A DNA stretch of 64,000 nucleotides from Diploptera punctata (taxonomy: Eukaryota > Arthropoda > Insecta > Blattodea > Blaberidae). The stretch is from contig JASPKZ010004205.1 in the NCBI GenBank assembly GCA_030220185.1, positions 1 to 64,000 of the forward strand, in the 5' to 3' direction. Made by a program: the position numbers and the translations under genes. The notes under the pieces were generated by a model. The model was given only the letters and a program-made list of their open reading frames with translations. It was not told the origin of the DNA and did no database searches. Positions 1-10,314 of this stretch are shown here, in pieces (the first letter of the stretch is position 1; every line of letters begins with the position of its first letter).

Positions 1-384
1 GCGAGGAGAGAGAGGGGAGATGAGAGAGAGAGTAGCCGACTTCTGTGTTCCCCCTCAACTAAAGCACTGACTGTAAAGTAGTTTATAACTTTAAAAATAT
101 CATAACAATTACGCCATAAAAGTTTTATTGTTAAAATGCTGACGTCACGATTTACATGTTCAGCTTGGGCTAAAATTTCATTTTCGTATCCATCAATGTC
201 AACAGAAAATTAACTAAAATCAGAGCCATTCATACAATGGCATCATAAATTAAATATATGACATTCACTTCTCAGTATTGCCTTAGAAAATCGATAGAAT
301 TAATTTAGTGTTAATTTTAGTTTCATTATTCTAATATGAAAAAAAACTATGAATCTCGTTAGCTATGTTATACCAATTATTACA
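1..384. other. AT-rich DNA, no gene seen
   Basis: After a purine-only start (first ~34 bases GA-rich) the stretch is AT-rich with stops in all frames. I see no splice-flanked coding segment and no recognised repeat. Confidence 0.5.
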
Positions 385-388
385 TTAA

Positions 389-609
389 CCCTTAAATTCG
401 TAATAGGATACATTAATTGGTTTAATTAATTTAATATTTTAAATAAATCAGAAGAAAACGATCATAAAGAAACCACTTAAATGTGTGTCAAATTATACAA
501 TACGGCGTATACCTAATAACAGTTAGGCCTATACAAGATTCCGTTTTCATTGCGGTCCGCCACATTTAAATAACTGACACAATAAAGTTTTGTATTGTTA
601 ATTTAAGGG
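389..609. mobile_element. piggyBac-type MITE, 221 bp
   Basis: The element starts CCCTTAAATT and ends AATTTAAGGG, a 10-bp perfect terminal inverted repeat, and is flanked on both sides by TTAA (385-388 and 610-613), the target duplication expected of piggyBac transposons. It has no coding capacity. A second copy of exactly the same length lies at 38180-38400, also between TTAA sites, and a truncated one at about 51800-51858. It must have been mobilised by a transposase encoded elsewhere. Confidence 0.85.
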
Positions 610-794
610 TTAACATAGGTTCGAAATTTGATATTTATTTCACACTAAGAATATGTCTCACTTTAATATTTTACGGTTCTACGAAAGTGTAGGAAAATTG
701 AACATTACAGCACCACGTACTGTGATATACACAAAAACGGAAAATAACAGTCGTCATCATATAAATATATCATAGCAAATATTATTTATTTTTT

Positions 795-1168
795 TCAAAT
801 ACCCCAGGTTTGTCTTTCGATATTCCTGGTTTCTCTCCTGACATGGCGTAATTGTAACCCATTTCTGAGGTTGAGGCACCTGGAAGGCGGGGTTACGTTG
901 TCCCGATGATATGATGGGTGATGATGATGATAGTGGTGCGCCAGGAGAGTCCCTAATCCTAAACTTAACCTAAGATGAATATGAATGATGATGATTGCGA
1001 TGGCCATATGATTTCGGGGACCGTTTGGGCCTTAAAGTTTTCATGACATTTGTCTTACAGGTGAGGAAAAACCCCGATAAAAACCTCACCCAGAAAAACT
1101 GTCCCGACCGGGGATCGAACCCGGGCTCGCTGTGTGACAAGGCAGCACGCTACCCCGAGACCACATAA
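795..1168 (-). mobile_element. Composite SINE: tRNA head of type A, tail of type B
   Basis: Read on the minus strand, 1168-985 is the tRNA-related head and core of SINE A (GGTTCGATCCC B box), also seen at 39688, 42320 and 51993. From about 975 to 795 it switches to the tail of SINE B, seen at 1507-1815 and 53555. The same head/tail junction occurs at 2345-2655. A 70-residue His-rich ORF inside is an accident of the CAT repeats. Confidence 0.7.
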
Positions 1169-1506
1169 CAAATATAAGTAACAATTTTACAGACAAACAA
1201 GAAAGGGTAATACATATAAAATGTATGAACATAAAAACAATAAGTTCATATCATCAGTTCTTATTAGATTTTATGTCTAAATAATAATACATTATTTCAC
1301 ATATTAAAATGTGTTTTAGTAATTGTGATACAAAATGCATTTCATTTTATCAATTGACAGTATTGAATGTAACGACTTTAATTTGTTTAACTGTTACAAG
1401 CAATAATGTAAACGTCTGATTATGCATTCATAACATACGTCCATACAATTATTATTTTTTTGACCTGAAATCATTTTTCTCCAAGAGAAAATAAGGCATA
1501 CAATTT
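1169..1506. other. AT-rich DNA, nothing recognised
   Basis: No ORF of note, no splice-bounded coding segment and no repeat shared with the rest of the window was found. Confidence 0.5.
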
Positions 1507-1815
1507 GACCAGCCTCATGGGCTAGTGGTCAGCATTTCTGACTACTGTTTATGTATGAAGTCCCGGGTTCGATTACCGGTCAAATCATAGAAAAATTTCC
1601 TTAAAGGAAATTATTGCTGTGGTTGCCCATGGTCTGGAATTTAGGTAAAGTTTAGGATTAAGGATTCTCCTGGCGCACCACTATCATCATCATCATCATC
1701 ATCATCACCCATCATATCATCGGGGCAGCGTAACTCCGCCTTCAGAAATGTATTACAATTACGCCAATGCCGGGAGAGAACACAAGAAATGTCGAAATAA
1801 CCTGGGGCAATGAAT
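1507..1815 (+). mobile_element. SINE B, near full length
   Basis: It begins with a tRNA-like head (GCTAGTGGTCAGC region as A box, GGTTCGATTACC as B box), then a conserved core with TTAAAGGAAATTATTGCTGTGG, a CAT microsatellite, and an ACTCCGCCTTC tail ending in an A-rich stretch. Related copies lie at 39487-40172 (interrupted) and 53555-53855, and its tail is found fused to another head at 795 and 2345. Confidence 0.75.
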
Positions 1816-1924
1816 AAAAAAAAACAAATTGTCGCAGTATTTATTAAAGGAGAATGGAGAAGAAGATTTAACGGTGAAAATGATTAATTATTAGGATATA
1901 TTATTTTCGAAATACCGCACTGTA

Positions 1925-2040
1925 ACAAATTGGCAGCGAACAAAATGCAGTGATAATACATTCTTGTCTTGACTGTACATCTCTCACTACCCACACCTGT
2001 GTTCCCCACTTTTTATCAACCAATCAGCGTTAATACCCAT
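1925..2040 (+). repeat. Dispersed repeat K fragment
   Basis: This segment, including CAGCGAACAAAATGCAG and a later AATCAGCGTTAATA, is shared with 47186-47300. There the same motif also recurs inverted at 47860-47945, so it is probably the terminal inverted repeat of a DNA element; here only one end is present. Confidence 0.5.
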
Positions 2041-2074
2041 ATCGCTTCAATTGAAGTGGAAGGTCGGTAAATTT

Positions 2075-2280
2075 TGTTTAGAGGCCTCTTTTTTTCAGGC
2101 TTAAGGTTTTTACGAGTCTTGAGTATCTTCAGTCTCGTGACCCACGGTTTAAATTCCCTCTCTGAGGACTTATTCGTTGGATTTATCCATCCTTAAAAAT
2201 CCATCGACTGTAGTCGGGTTTGAACTACGCGATCTTCGGAATAGATGCAAAGAACATAACCGCGGCCGACTTTGTGACTA
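2075..2280 (-). mobile_element. SINE E, head and body
   Basis: On the minus strand it matches the copy at 48086-48465: tRNA-like head with a GGTTATGTTC segment and a GGGTTTGAAC-like B box region, then ATGGATTTT and the CTCAGAGAGGGAATTT body. The 3' tail is missing. Confidence 0.6.
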
Positions 2281-2344
2281 GTACTTGAAATTGATCAATA
2301 TTGGCTAAAACTGTTACTCCCCTTATTTTAGATATTCTTTTTTA

Positions 2345-2655
2345 TTCAATGCCATTACGTTGTCATTTCAACATTCTGGTATTCTCTCCTGGCATGGCGT
2401 TCCACTTCTGAGGTTGAGGCTCCTGGAATGCGGATTACGCTGTCCCGATGATATATGATAGGTGATGATGGCAATGATGCGCCAGGAGAGGCCTTAATCC
2501 TAAACTTAATGAATATGTTAATGATGATAATGTTGGCCACATGATGTTCAGGAAGTGTTTGAACCTTAAAGTTTCCTTACATTTGTTTTACAGGCGAGGA
2601 AAAACCCCGAAAAATCACCCGAAAACTTATCCCGATCGGAGATCGAACCCGGGAC
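2345..2655 (-). mobile_element. Second composite SINE (A head, B tail)
   Basis: The minus strand reads from a SINE A head (2655) to a SINE B tail (2345). The switch is at the same place as in 795-1168, with the TAAGTTTAGGATTA motif right after the GATGATAATG-type linker. Sequence divergence shows that the two copies are independent insertions rather than a recent duplication. Confidence 0.65.
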
Positions 2656-2860
2656 TAAATTAGTACCTCTGAGCAAAACTTAATGGTCCTTCCCCATCCG
2701 AGTAGTACCTTAGTTGCCTACTAGATGTCTCGTTGATCACATTTCACGTACTAAGATCTGCAGGGAAATAAGCGTAACTAAATTAGCTTCTTAAGAAGCT
2801 TCCGCTAGGGAGTGCGTATGTTCCCACGTGAGGACGCACAGGGAAGATTACTATTTATTC
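2656..2860 (+). mobile_element. SINE E, 3' tail fragment
   Basis: It matches the distal part of the 48086-48465 copy (TTGCCTACTAGATGTCTC, then AAATAAGC and the final GGGAGTGC segment) but lacks the tRNA head. Confidence 0.6.
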
Positions 2861-2919
2861 ATAGACTGTAACATATAAGGCCATATCATATTTATCTATT
2901 TTATTTCATTCTTAATTTC

Positions 2920-3125
2920 GAGTCCCGGCGTAGGTCAGGGTTTTTAAACTGTCCTAAACCTTGTTGGTCCTGGAGTCGACTCAACCTCTAATGAAAATGA
3001 ATACCAGATTTTTTTCGGGATAAAGGTGACTGTCACGCAGGGCTGACAACCTGACTAGCATCTAATGTCGAGTGTCTTGAAAGGTTGGAGCATTAAACTT
3101 CCATTACACCAACAGTACCTATTAT
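2920..3125 (+). mobile_element. SINE F fragment
   Basis: It contains the family core (TTTTTAAACTGTCCTAA, GAGTCGACTCAACCTC, GACTGTCACGCAGGGCTGAC) that recurs at 15515-15812, 38590-38850, 46890-47150 and 18605-18680. The head is lost. Confidence 0.65.
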
Positions 3126-3544
3126 GAAATGACTAGGGCTGATAAAAAGTATCGGTATTAGGGTAGTAACTAATTTCTATACACATTGTTTACAAAATGC
3201 GTGTCTTTGTCGAGCGTCTCCACTGCCTGCTCGGAGCGGAGCGTGTGTACCCTCGATATTCCTCAGTAATAGACCTGTTTATGAGACGTGTGGTTGTATC
3301 AGAATGCCGAAACAAAAATAGTGCAAAGATGAGTCCATTATTACACAAAGCGGACTGTACAGAAGTCTGTCCCGAGTAGCGCGTGTCAACATGCAGTTTG
3401 TAAACACAGTGGTCTAAGTACGATGCAGTCTAGCCTATAACCCATGTATTTTTTTCAGCCGTAGAAATGGCATATGATGAAATTGATGATGTATTGAGAT
3501 TTCAATCCAAGACATGCATTTACGGCTGAGGAAAACCAAGAGAA
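3126..3544. other. No recognised gene
   Basis: A 60-codon plus-strand ORF at 3197-3379 has no recognisable motif, no neighbour supporting it and no splice context. I treat it as chance. Confidence 0.5.
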
Positions 3545-3640
3545 TAAATAACCCAGGTTGGTTTGCACGAGAGTTCGAACCTTGATCTCCCAAATACGAA
3601 TCTCAAACGCTACCGTTTGAGCCAATGGCTCGGTTATTTT
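3545..3640 (-). mobile_element. tRNA-like SINE head
   Basis: The minus strand shows an A-box-like TGGCTCAAACGG and a B-box-like GGTTCGAACTC about 45 bases apart. It is followed by a GAGGAAAACC-type core like that of other tRNA-derived SINEs. It does not fold as a complete functional tRNA. Confidence 0.5.
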
Positions 3641-4104
3641 GATTTAGTAGATAAATAATGTAGTTTCCCCATGTTTTCTCATCAGGAATAAATTAATCTA
3701 TCGCAAAAGCTTAAATAATTTAGAATTAAAAAGTATTGATTTTCGGCAATGTTCATATTATTTCTATTCTGAGAATTAAATAAAAATCTGACATTAGTGA
3801 GGAGCGCAACAATCACCAGAACATAGCAATGGTTCAAAATTAATGTGATTGTTGGGATAATTGCAGTATTTAAGAAGGGGAATAATACAGGCTTTATCAA
3901 AAGCTGGCAGTACTGCTTCATTGTCTTTTTCTTGGAAAAGCTCCCTTGTAAAATATTTAGCATTAGTTAATTGGAAAGATGGAACATAATGAATTACTCT
4001 GAGTTTGAATAGCGGCTGTATCGCCATGGCATAATAAAAAGATGTTGGATGAAATAATTTATGATGCACACAACCCATTGGCTCTTTGAACAGCAGGGAA
4101 ATAC
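3641..4104. other. AT-rich DNA, no gene
   Basis: Minus-strand ORFs of 93 and 117 codons here overlap each other in different frames and show no domain. Nothing is supported. Confidence 0.45.
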
Positions 4105-4224
4105 AGGGCTTCCAATATAAAACCGGACACGCCTCACGGGGTTTCACCCGTCAGGCAGCGCTCTCTCCTCGTCCGCATTTCACTCTGCCAGCCGCAGAGT
4201 GTCCGGTTTTATACTGGAAACCCT
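4105..4224. mobile_element. 120-bp MITE
   Basis: The ends are inverted repeats of about 26 bp: AGGGCTTCCAATATAAAACC at the left and, on the opposite strand, AGGGTTTCCAGTATAAAACC at the right, each followed by GGACAC. The interior is GC-rich and non-coding. Flanking TA dinucleotides are compatible with a Tc1/mariner-type target. Confidence 0.65.
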
Positions 4225-4398
4225 ATATTAGTGGAAATACATATTATCATTAATAAAATTAACCATCACATAAATGTGAACGGAATATAGAGTTAAAATG
4301 CTTCCGGCGAATAATTCAAAACTATTTATGTATATGTGCGTACGCATGCAGGGTACGGATATAAGGTGGGTCGACGATTCTCTATCATTCCTTTTATG

Positions 4399-5698
4399 CA
4401 GAGTGTCCCAAATTGATGTATATACTCTTTGAAACGTTATTTCTCACCAACGAAATGAGACAGAAATATAATTTTTGTTGTGTATGATCCACAAGGCACT
4501 GGAAAAACATAGCAACACATTCATCGATTTTCACGTCTTTATAAACAACAATTATCATTCGATGAACGTAAGTGGATACTGAAGTGTTATTGGAAAGTGA
4601 AGAATGTAGTTGAAGTTCAACGACATTGGATGGTTGAATTTGGGACACCACCACCAACAAGGGTAACAATAACAAGAATCCGAGACAAGTTTGAAGACGA
4701 TGGAACGGTGCAAGATGTGTTGAAAGGTCGGTGCGAAAGAAAGAGACGTTCGACTGATTACGAGAGTACTGTTGCAGTCAAGCAGGTTTTTGCACTATCC
4801 CCAAAGAAGTAAGTGAGGCAATGTTTTCGTGAGATTGGTATCAAGAAAAACAATGTTCATCGAATTTTGCGGGGCCAAAAATGGAAGCCTTACATTCCGA
4901 GACTTCTCCACGCACTAAATGAGGACGACCCAGATAGACGACTGCAATTTTGTGAGTGGTTCCAGCAGAAGTGTGACGAAAGGGAAGATTTTCCAGACTC
5001 AATTGTTTGGTCAGATGAAGCCACATTCAAACTTAATGGCACAATTAATCGACATGATTGTGTGTACTGGGCTAACCAAAACCCAAGCATAATTGAAGAA
5101 AAGACCGTCAATCTTCCAGGAGTATCGGTATGGCGTGGTTTGTCTTCCCGAGGATTAATTGGGCCGTACTTCTTCCAAGGGACTGTCACGGATCAATTTT
5201 ACCTGGAAATGTTGGAAATCATGATTCCACGCATTGAAGATCTCTTTGAGAATGAAAATGAGGTTTACTTCCAACAAGACGGGGCTCCACCTCACTTCCA
5301 TGTCGATGTGAGAAATGTTCTCAATCGCACATTAAATCAGAGATGGATAGGACGAAGAGGAAGTGCTACGGAGTTCCCGCCTCGATTTCCTGATTTAACC
5401 CCTCTAGACTTCTTTCTTTGGGGAACTGTAATGAACACGATGTACGCAACAAAACCACAAACACTGGAGGAACTGAGAGATCAGATTGAACATGCCGTTA
5501 ATGACATTCCAATAACAATAATCCAAAACGCGTGTCGCTCTGTTCAACGTTGTTGTTGGGAGGTTTACTGCGGCAGGAGGTGAGCATTTTGAACCTGTAC
5601 GGGCTTAAGAAATAAAACACAAAAAAATGTATTTCTGTCTCATTTCGTTGCTGAGAAAAACGTTTCAATAAGTGTATACATCGATTTGGAACATACTG
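4399..5698 (+). mobile_element. Tc1/mariner-superfamily transposon, DD41D-like
   Basis: The element is about 1.3 kb with imperfect terminal inverted repeats of roughly 70 bp. 4399 onward and the reverse complement of 5698 both read CAG, then CCAAAT-GATGTATA, GAAACGTT and AACGAAATGAGACAGAAATA. It encloses the transposase at 4513-5583. The right flank is TA, but the left flank reads TG. Unusually, a diverged ~65-bp direct repeat lies just outside both ends (4329-4396 and 5699-5763). Confidence 0.85.
4513..5583 (+). pseudogene. Transposase of the Tc1/mariner type, one in-frame stop
   Basis: A continuous reading frame from 4513 to the TGA at 5581-5583 is broken only by TAA at 4810-4812; 4513 itself follows a TAG. 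The first part (LSFDERKWILKCYWK, then TRIRDKFEDDGTVQDV) is the helix-turn-helix DNA-binding region. The second part holds the RNase-H-like catalytic core. Its acidic residues are Asp in WSDEATF (5014-5016), Asp in QQDGAPPHF (5278-5280) and Asp in LTPLDFFLWG (5407-5409). I count 42 residues between the second and third Asp, one more than the DD41D spacing known for related insect elements. All three Asp are intact, so the stop is probably recent. An ATG start is not evident. Confidence 0.85.
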
Positions 5699-5898
5699 TA
5701 TGTGTGTACGCATGCAGTGTACGAATATATGCTAGGTGGACAATTCTCTATCATCCCTTTTTCAATACAAAATTTGCGTGTATATATGTGTGTGTGTCTT
5801 AACGTTCTAGAATAGCATTTTTGGAACCAACCTTGGCATATAGTAATCATTTAAAAAAATTAAGGCCGAGCTCGTTAACAAGAAAAATTGGTTTGGCG

Positions 5899-6447
5899 AT
5901 AAAATAAAATGAAACTGTTAAAACTGTATACGATTTTCATATTTATTTTAATACAAATTCGTTACAGCTGTTTCAGTACTTTGTACCTTCTTCAGACGAA
6001 TATTACGAATACAAATTAATTTTGTTATTATATATACACTCAAGTACGTAACAAGAGTAATTAAGCAAATGAAATGTAAACAAAAACAGTGCAACAAACA
6101 TTCTCTTATTATAAATTTAAAAGAGGTGATATATTTAAATCCAGTTGGAAATTTAACAGCCTATTGCTCTTCTTCAATTTATTTATTTCTATTTATTCCC
6201 AACTGAATTTAAATGTATCAGCTATTTTAAATTTATAATGAGAGAATGTTTGTTGCACTGTTTTTGTTTACATTCAGTTGCTTAGTTACATTTGTTACGT
6301 ACTTGAGTGTATATATAATAACAAAACTCATTTGTATTCGTAGTATTCGCCTGAAGAAGGTACAAAGTACTGAAACAGCTGTAACTAATTTGTATTAAAA
6401 TAAATATGAAAATCGTATAAAATTTTAACAGTTTTATTTTATTTAAT
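5899..6447. mobile_element. Foldback element with ~250-bp arms
   Basis: Left arm 5899-6151 and right arm 6198-6447 are inverted copies with only scattered mismatches, separated by a ~46-base spacer. Landmarks present in both arms are TATACGATTTTCATATTTAT, ACAGCTGTTTCAGTACTTTG, ATATACACTCAAGTACGTAA and GCAACAAACATTCTC. Each arm includes a hammerhead-type motif (see 5957-6001). There is no coding sequence. It looks like a pair of Penelope-type pseudo-LTRs in inverted orientation, or a long MITE. Confidence 0.8.
5957..6001 (-). ncRNA. Hammerhead ribozyme motif, type I
   Basis: On the minus strand, stem I 5' strand ATTCGT is followed by core CTGAAGA, stem-loop II (AGGTAC AAA GTACT, a GTAC/GTAC stem with a bulged G), then GAA, stem III ACAG/CTGT, A (cleavage position 17), and ACGAAT pairing six bases with stem I. 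All invariant bases (C3 U4 G5 A6 N7 G8 A9, G12 A13 A14, A15.1-U16.1, H17) are present. Stem III has no loop, as in the minimal hammerheads of Penelope-like elements, which are thought to work as dimers. The opposite arm copy (core at 6351-6357) has two mismatches in stem I. Confidence 0.7.
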
Positions 6448-6773
6448 CACTAAACATAATGGATTTTCATCAAGAAAACACCAAATCAATTGATTACTTA
6501 AGAAAATTGTACCGTTAAAAATACGTAATAAGAGTTGACTTGAAAAATTAAAAAATCGCTCTAGCGACCGCAATAATCAACTATTAAAATAAAACGAAAA
6601 AGATATTCTCCAGAAATAAGCGAAATCAGATATTAGATGTAGAGATTTACTTGAAACACGAATTAAAAAAAAATATATCGCTGTTTTCACTGCTGTCCGG
6701 CATTGCGTGATGAATTAGTGTGCAAAGCATAGTTTTGGAGTGAAAGATCTGCCCTCGGGCAGAATACTATAGA

Positions 6774-6777
<4 letters not shown>
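6448..6777. repeat. AT-rich DNA with a fragment of the 19.5-kb tandem repeat
   Basis: 6530-6660 resembles part of the tandem unit at 19501-20052 (AAAAATCGCTCTAGCG, then AGCGAAATC and GGTTTACT-like ends). No gene is seen. Confidence 0.4.
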
Positions 6778-6855
<78 letters not shown>

Positions 6856-6859
6856 TTTA

Positions 6860-6911
<52 letters not shown>

Positions 6912-6912
6912 G
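6778..6912. repeat. Inverted (AAT)n / (ATT)n microsatellite
   Basis: About 25 AAT units run directly into TTTTATTTT and then about 17 ATT units, so the two halves can pair as one long AT hairpin rather than forming a simple direct microsatellite. Confidence 0.85.
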
Positions 6913-7319
6913 TAAGAAATATTTTGGATTTGTACAGATCCCGCTGATTAAAAGATTCATGTTTGTAGCTAATTACACTTAAAATTCGTTATAAAGGCGA
7001 AAGATTTTCATGTTACGAAACGGCTTGAAAGTTTTTAATAGTAGTTGGAATCTGTTATAAATGGAAGTAAACCAATAAGCCGAGAAGTCAGAAATATAGA
7101 GCAAGTAACAACACCTTGTTTCCTGGAGAAAACAGGTAATTTCCTGCACCTGTACAAGACAGACAGGAGCAGGAAGTCTTCCACGTGCGAGATTCGTGAC
7201 TACCGACTTTTCAAACATCAGTCTCAAACTATCAACATCTATTTATTTCACTCCGTGGACAATATTGTTTTAAACTGTGAGGCCATTTACAGGTTCAAAA
7301 TATAATTATAAATTTAACT

Positions 7320-7650
7320 AAAATCAGGGTTGTAAGGGGTACTGACGTGTATATAACCTCTCCTAAACAATTCTCATCCTCACCTTCATGTGGTACAACC
7401 CATTTTCACAAATGAGGCTCTGAGGACCGAGTCACGGCGGTATAATCATTCCATCGGGTACTGAGTAAATACGGTATTCTAATGTCTGTCAAGAGACTAA
7501 AAGGTAGCAGCCCAACCACTGGAATACTTAGCGTCGGGCCTGTAACCCGTCCTAAGGAACCTCAACTTTACTTGCAAATCTCAACACGAAGAAGTTTCTC
7601 TTGAGCCCGAAATAGGTCAACAAATGACCTAAATTCATGAATGTGCTATG
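7320..7650 (+). repeat. Dispersed repeat G, ~270 bp
   Basis: It is shared with 32035-32310: CTCTCCTA-CAATTCTCATCC, GAGGCTCTGAG, CCGAGTCACGGCGGTATAA, GACTAAAAGGTAGCAGCCC, GGAATACTTAGCGTCGGGCC. It is non-coding and I see no tRNA boxes or inverted ends. Its class is unknown. Confidence 0.65.
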
Positions 7651-7659
7651 ATGATGAAC

Positions 7660-8194
7660 TAAAATCAGAGAGCAAAAGAGAGAGGAGAACAATAAAGAAA
7701 AAGAGTAAGATCACAGATTAAAGATAGAGATAAAAAAGAAAGGAAAAGACATAAAGAATAAGAGCGAAAGAGGCAAAGAAAATCAGATGGAGAGAGGGAG
7801 AGATGAAAAGACAGAGAAAGAGATATAAAGAAAAATAGCGGGAAAGGATAAATAAAAAGAGAGTGAGAAAGAGCGGAAAAATAAAAAAAGGAAAAAGGGA
7901 CGGAGAAAGAGAGACTGAGATAAAAAAAATACCGGGAATTGACATAAAAAAGAGCTGAGAATTGACATAAAAAACAGAAGGAGAAAGAGGGGCAGATAAA
8001 GAAAACGAGCGGAAAAATACAGTGAAAAGTAAAAGACGGAAAAGAGACAGAGATAAAAATGAGAAGGAATAGACTATGACAAAAGAAAAGAGATGGAGAA
8101 ATAAACAATGAAAAATAATGGATAAAGACAAGGGAAAGAAAAAGAGAGCGAAAAAAGAAAAAAAAGTAAAAGTGATGGAGAAGTAGAGACAGAC
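7660..8194. repeat. Purine-rich tract
   Basis: About 530 bases are almost wholly A and G on the plus strand. The 181- and 137-codon minus-strand ORFs here are Ser/Leu/Phe-only artefacts of that composition. Confidence 0.75.
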
Positions 8195-8735
8195 ATTCTT
8201 GGTCTACCAACTGGGCGCTTTCCCTCTGGTTTTCTACAAGAAGCTTCCATGCCCTCTTTCATTCCCCATTCGTGCCATATGTCCTTTCCATCGCAGTCTA
8301 CGAGACTTAACTGTTCTAATTATATCTGGTTTCCTATAAAGATCATGTAGCTGATTGTTGTGTAATCTTCCCCATTCGCATGTCTGTTTATCTCTCTTTG
8401 GTCTAAACATTTTCCTAAGAACTTTGAACTCGAATACTCGTTATCTTCTTCCCTCCCTTAAAGTAAGAGTCCATGTTCGCATCCATATAATATAACTGGT
8501 AGAATGATAGTTTTATATATTTTCAGTTTTTAACGTTTTTGAGAGAAGTTGGGAAGTCAAGAATCCTTGTAATGCACATTAGCATGCATTTCCAGACTTG
8601 AGCCAATGTTTAATTGCTTTATGCATCTCATTCCCATTTGTAATTATTGTTCTTAGGTATTTGAATTCAGCCACTTCTTCAAAACTTTCCTTATTTGTCA
8701 TTAGCTGTCCATTTCAAACTAATAATACCATGTTG
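8195..8735 (-). mobile_element. LINE family L-A, 3' tail
   Basis: Minus-strand fragments match the C-terminal part of a non-LTR retrotransposon ORF2, best preserved at 54925-55665: GKRPVGRPRM near 8210, ITILPVILYGCEHGL near 8490, and N-terminal-ward similarity to about 8735. Multiple frameshifts and stops are present. It is a dead 5'-truncated copy. Confidence 0.75.
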
Positions 8736-9025
8736 CAGTATTAACTTTTAGCACACAAAAAATCCGCGTTCTAAAATTTAATTACTTCCCTAGGGAGGTA
8801 AGGTAAATTACTTGCCCACGTCAAAAACAACCAATAACAATGAACCAAATAACTTACTTTTCTCAGTGCAATATGACAATAGTCTGTAAACTATAGCACG
8901 AGTGGGAAGATACTACTTTATTTGTATCAATCATATACTGACAGTGATACTTTTACAATTGAAGTGTTAATTTCAGAGAGCATAAGCATTCATTCCATTA
9001 ATGCAGTTTAATCCCTTACCTTATA

Positions 9026-10138
9026 CAGCAAAACTTGTTCAAAGCGGATTCGCATGGGACCAATTTTTTTCCCCACATTACACAACATTCCGCATTATAA
9101 AAAAAATATTAACCAATCATAGATTATAGAGCACCATATATGTATTTTTATGTAACTTGGATTAGTTGTAGTTCCGCTGCCGTTGGAAATTTAAGTATAG
9201 CATGTACGAGCGATTTCGGTAGTAACGCTTGAAAAAACTGTCCTATTTCGTCAGTGTTAAAATTGTCTCTTAGGCAATTATCCTGAAATTAAAGTATGCA
9301 GTTTCGATTTCCACTCACTAACTATACTTTCGTCCACATCCTTTGATTCCCCGCAAATTTCATTCCACACTACATTGTGCCGTCTTGAAAAACTGTCCAC
9401 AACCAACCTGAAGATGCCTTGAAATCGTTATTCCCTTGGGATATAGCAACAGCTAGTGCTTGACTTTGGAGCATCGGTCCGAAAATTTGGAGATTTTTTG
9501 CTTTCCTCTTCATTTGACCATTTCCTTGCGTTCATTCATTCGTTATATTTTCATTGTGTTTTAAAATCTCGTAAACTTGAGTTTTTTTCACATTTAAATT
9601 TAGTCATTATTTCGCTTACTGAGAGTTTATTTTTTCTTTATCTTCAATCACTTTCACTTTTTGGTTTAATGACAATGATATATACGATTTAGCCATCTTT
9701 ATTCCGTAAATTCCGAACGCTACCTGTGAAATATACGTACACAATCGGTCTCAGATATCAAATGAATATAAGACTTTACAGTGCATTGGTTATTTTAAAG
9801 ACAGATGTCACACGCCAAATATTTGTTAAACGATCCTGTATTTCGCAAAACGGGTGAGGCCCGGCGTGGCGGCAGGAATAATCAGTTATTGTTAATTCGC
9901 CTAACGGGAATTCAATGATGGAAACTAATTTAGTTCTCTCTTTATCTTTCCGCCTTATAAATATTTTCTTTCATGAATAATTGTGTAGAAATATATTTCC
10001 GTTTCCGCGTTGGACAGATTCCGTTTTATACAAAATAAATAAACGTAAAATTACTAATATTTTGCCGGGACCAATAAATTTGTTCACATTGGACAGATTT
10101 ACGCATTATTCACGTTCCGGAATAAACAAGTTTTACTG
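9026..10138 (-). mobile_element. pogo/Tigger-type DNA transposon remnant
   Basis: The left end CAGCAAAACTTGTTC (9026) and the inverted right end CAGTAAAACTTGTTT (10138) form the typical Tigger-like terminal repeat. Both are flanked by TA (9024-9025, 10139-10140). It encloses a decayed transposase on the minus strand (9180-9670). Length is about 1.1 kb, so it is internally deleted compared with full pogo elements. Confidence 0.75.
9180..9670 (-). pseudogene. pogo/CENP-B-type transposase remnant
   Basis: Going down the minus strand, pieces in shifting frames read SEIMTKFKCEK (helix-turn-helix), KRKAKN, NDFKASSGWL, RRHNVVWNEICGESKDVD and SEWKSKLHTL (second HTH, CENP-B-like), then NFNTDEIGQFFQALLPKSL, which corresponds to the FNADETGLF motif holding the first catalytic Asp. 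At least two frameshifts separate these pieces, and the rest of the catalytic domain is missing. Family recognition is from the motif order. Confidence 0.65.
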
Positions 10139-10314
10139 TAGGTTCTTTTTACGTGCCACATGCCACACAGTGGCACGGCCTATTAGGAGAGGAATATTAT
10201 ACTGTGGATCACAACATTTTTTAACCTCTCAAAGACATGGAGGACCTGCCCGAATCAGCTCAATGTCAGGGCCTCCTCCGAGACAACAAAAGATTAAGAC
10301 GAAAGACGCCATTC

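Noticed and set aside
3682..4147. 93- and 117-codon overlapping minus ORFs
   Set aside because: No motif, overlapping different frames, no support from context.
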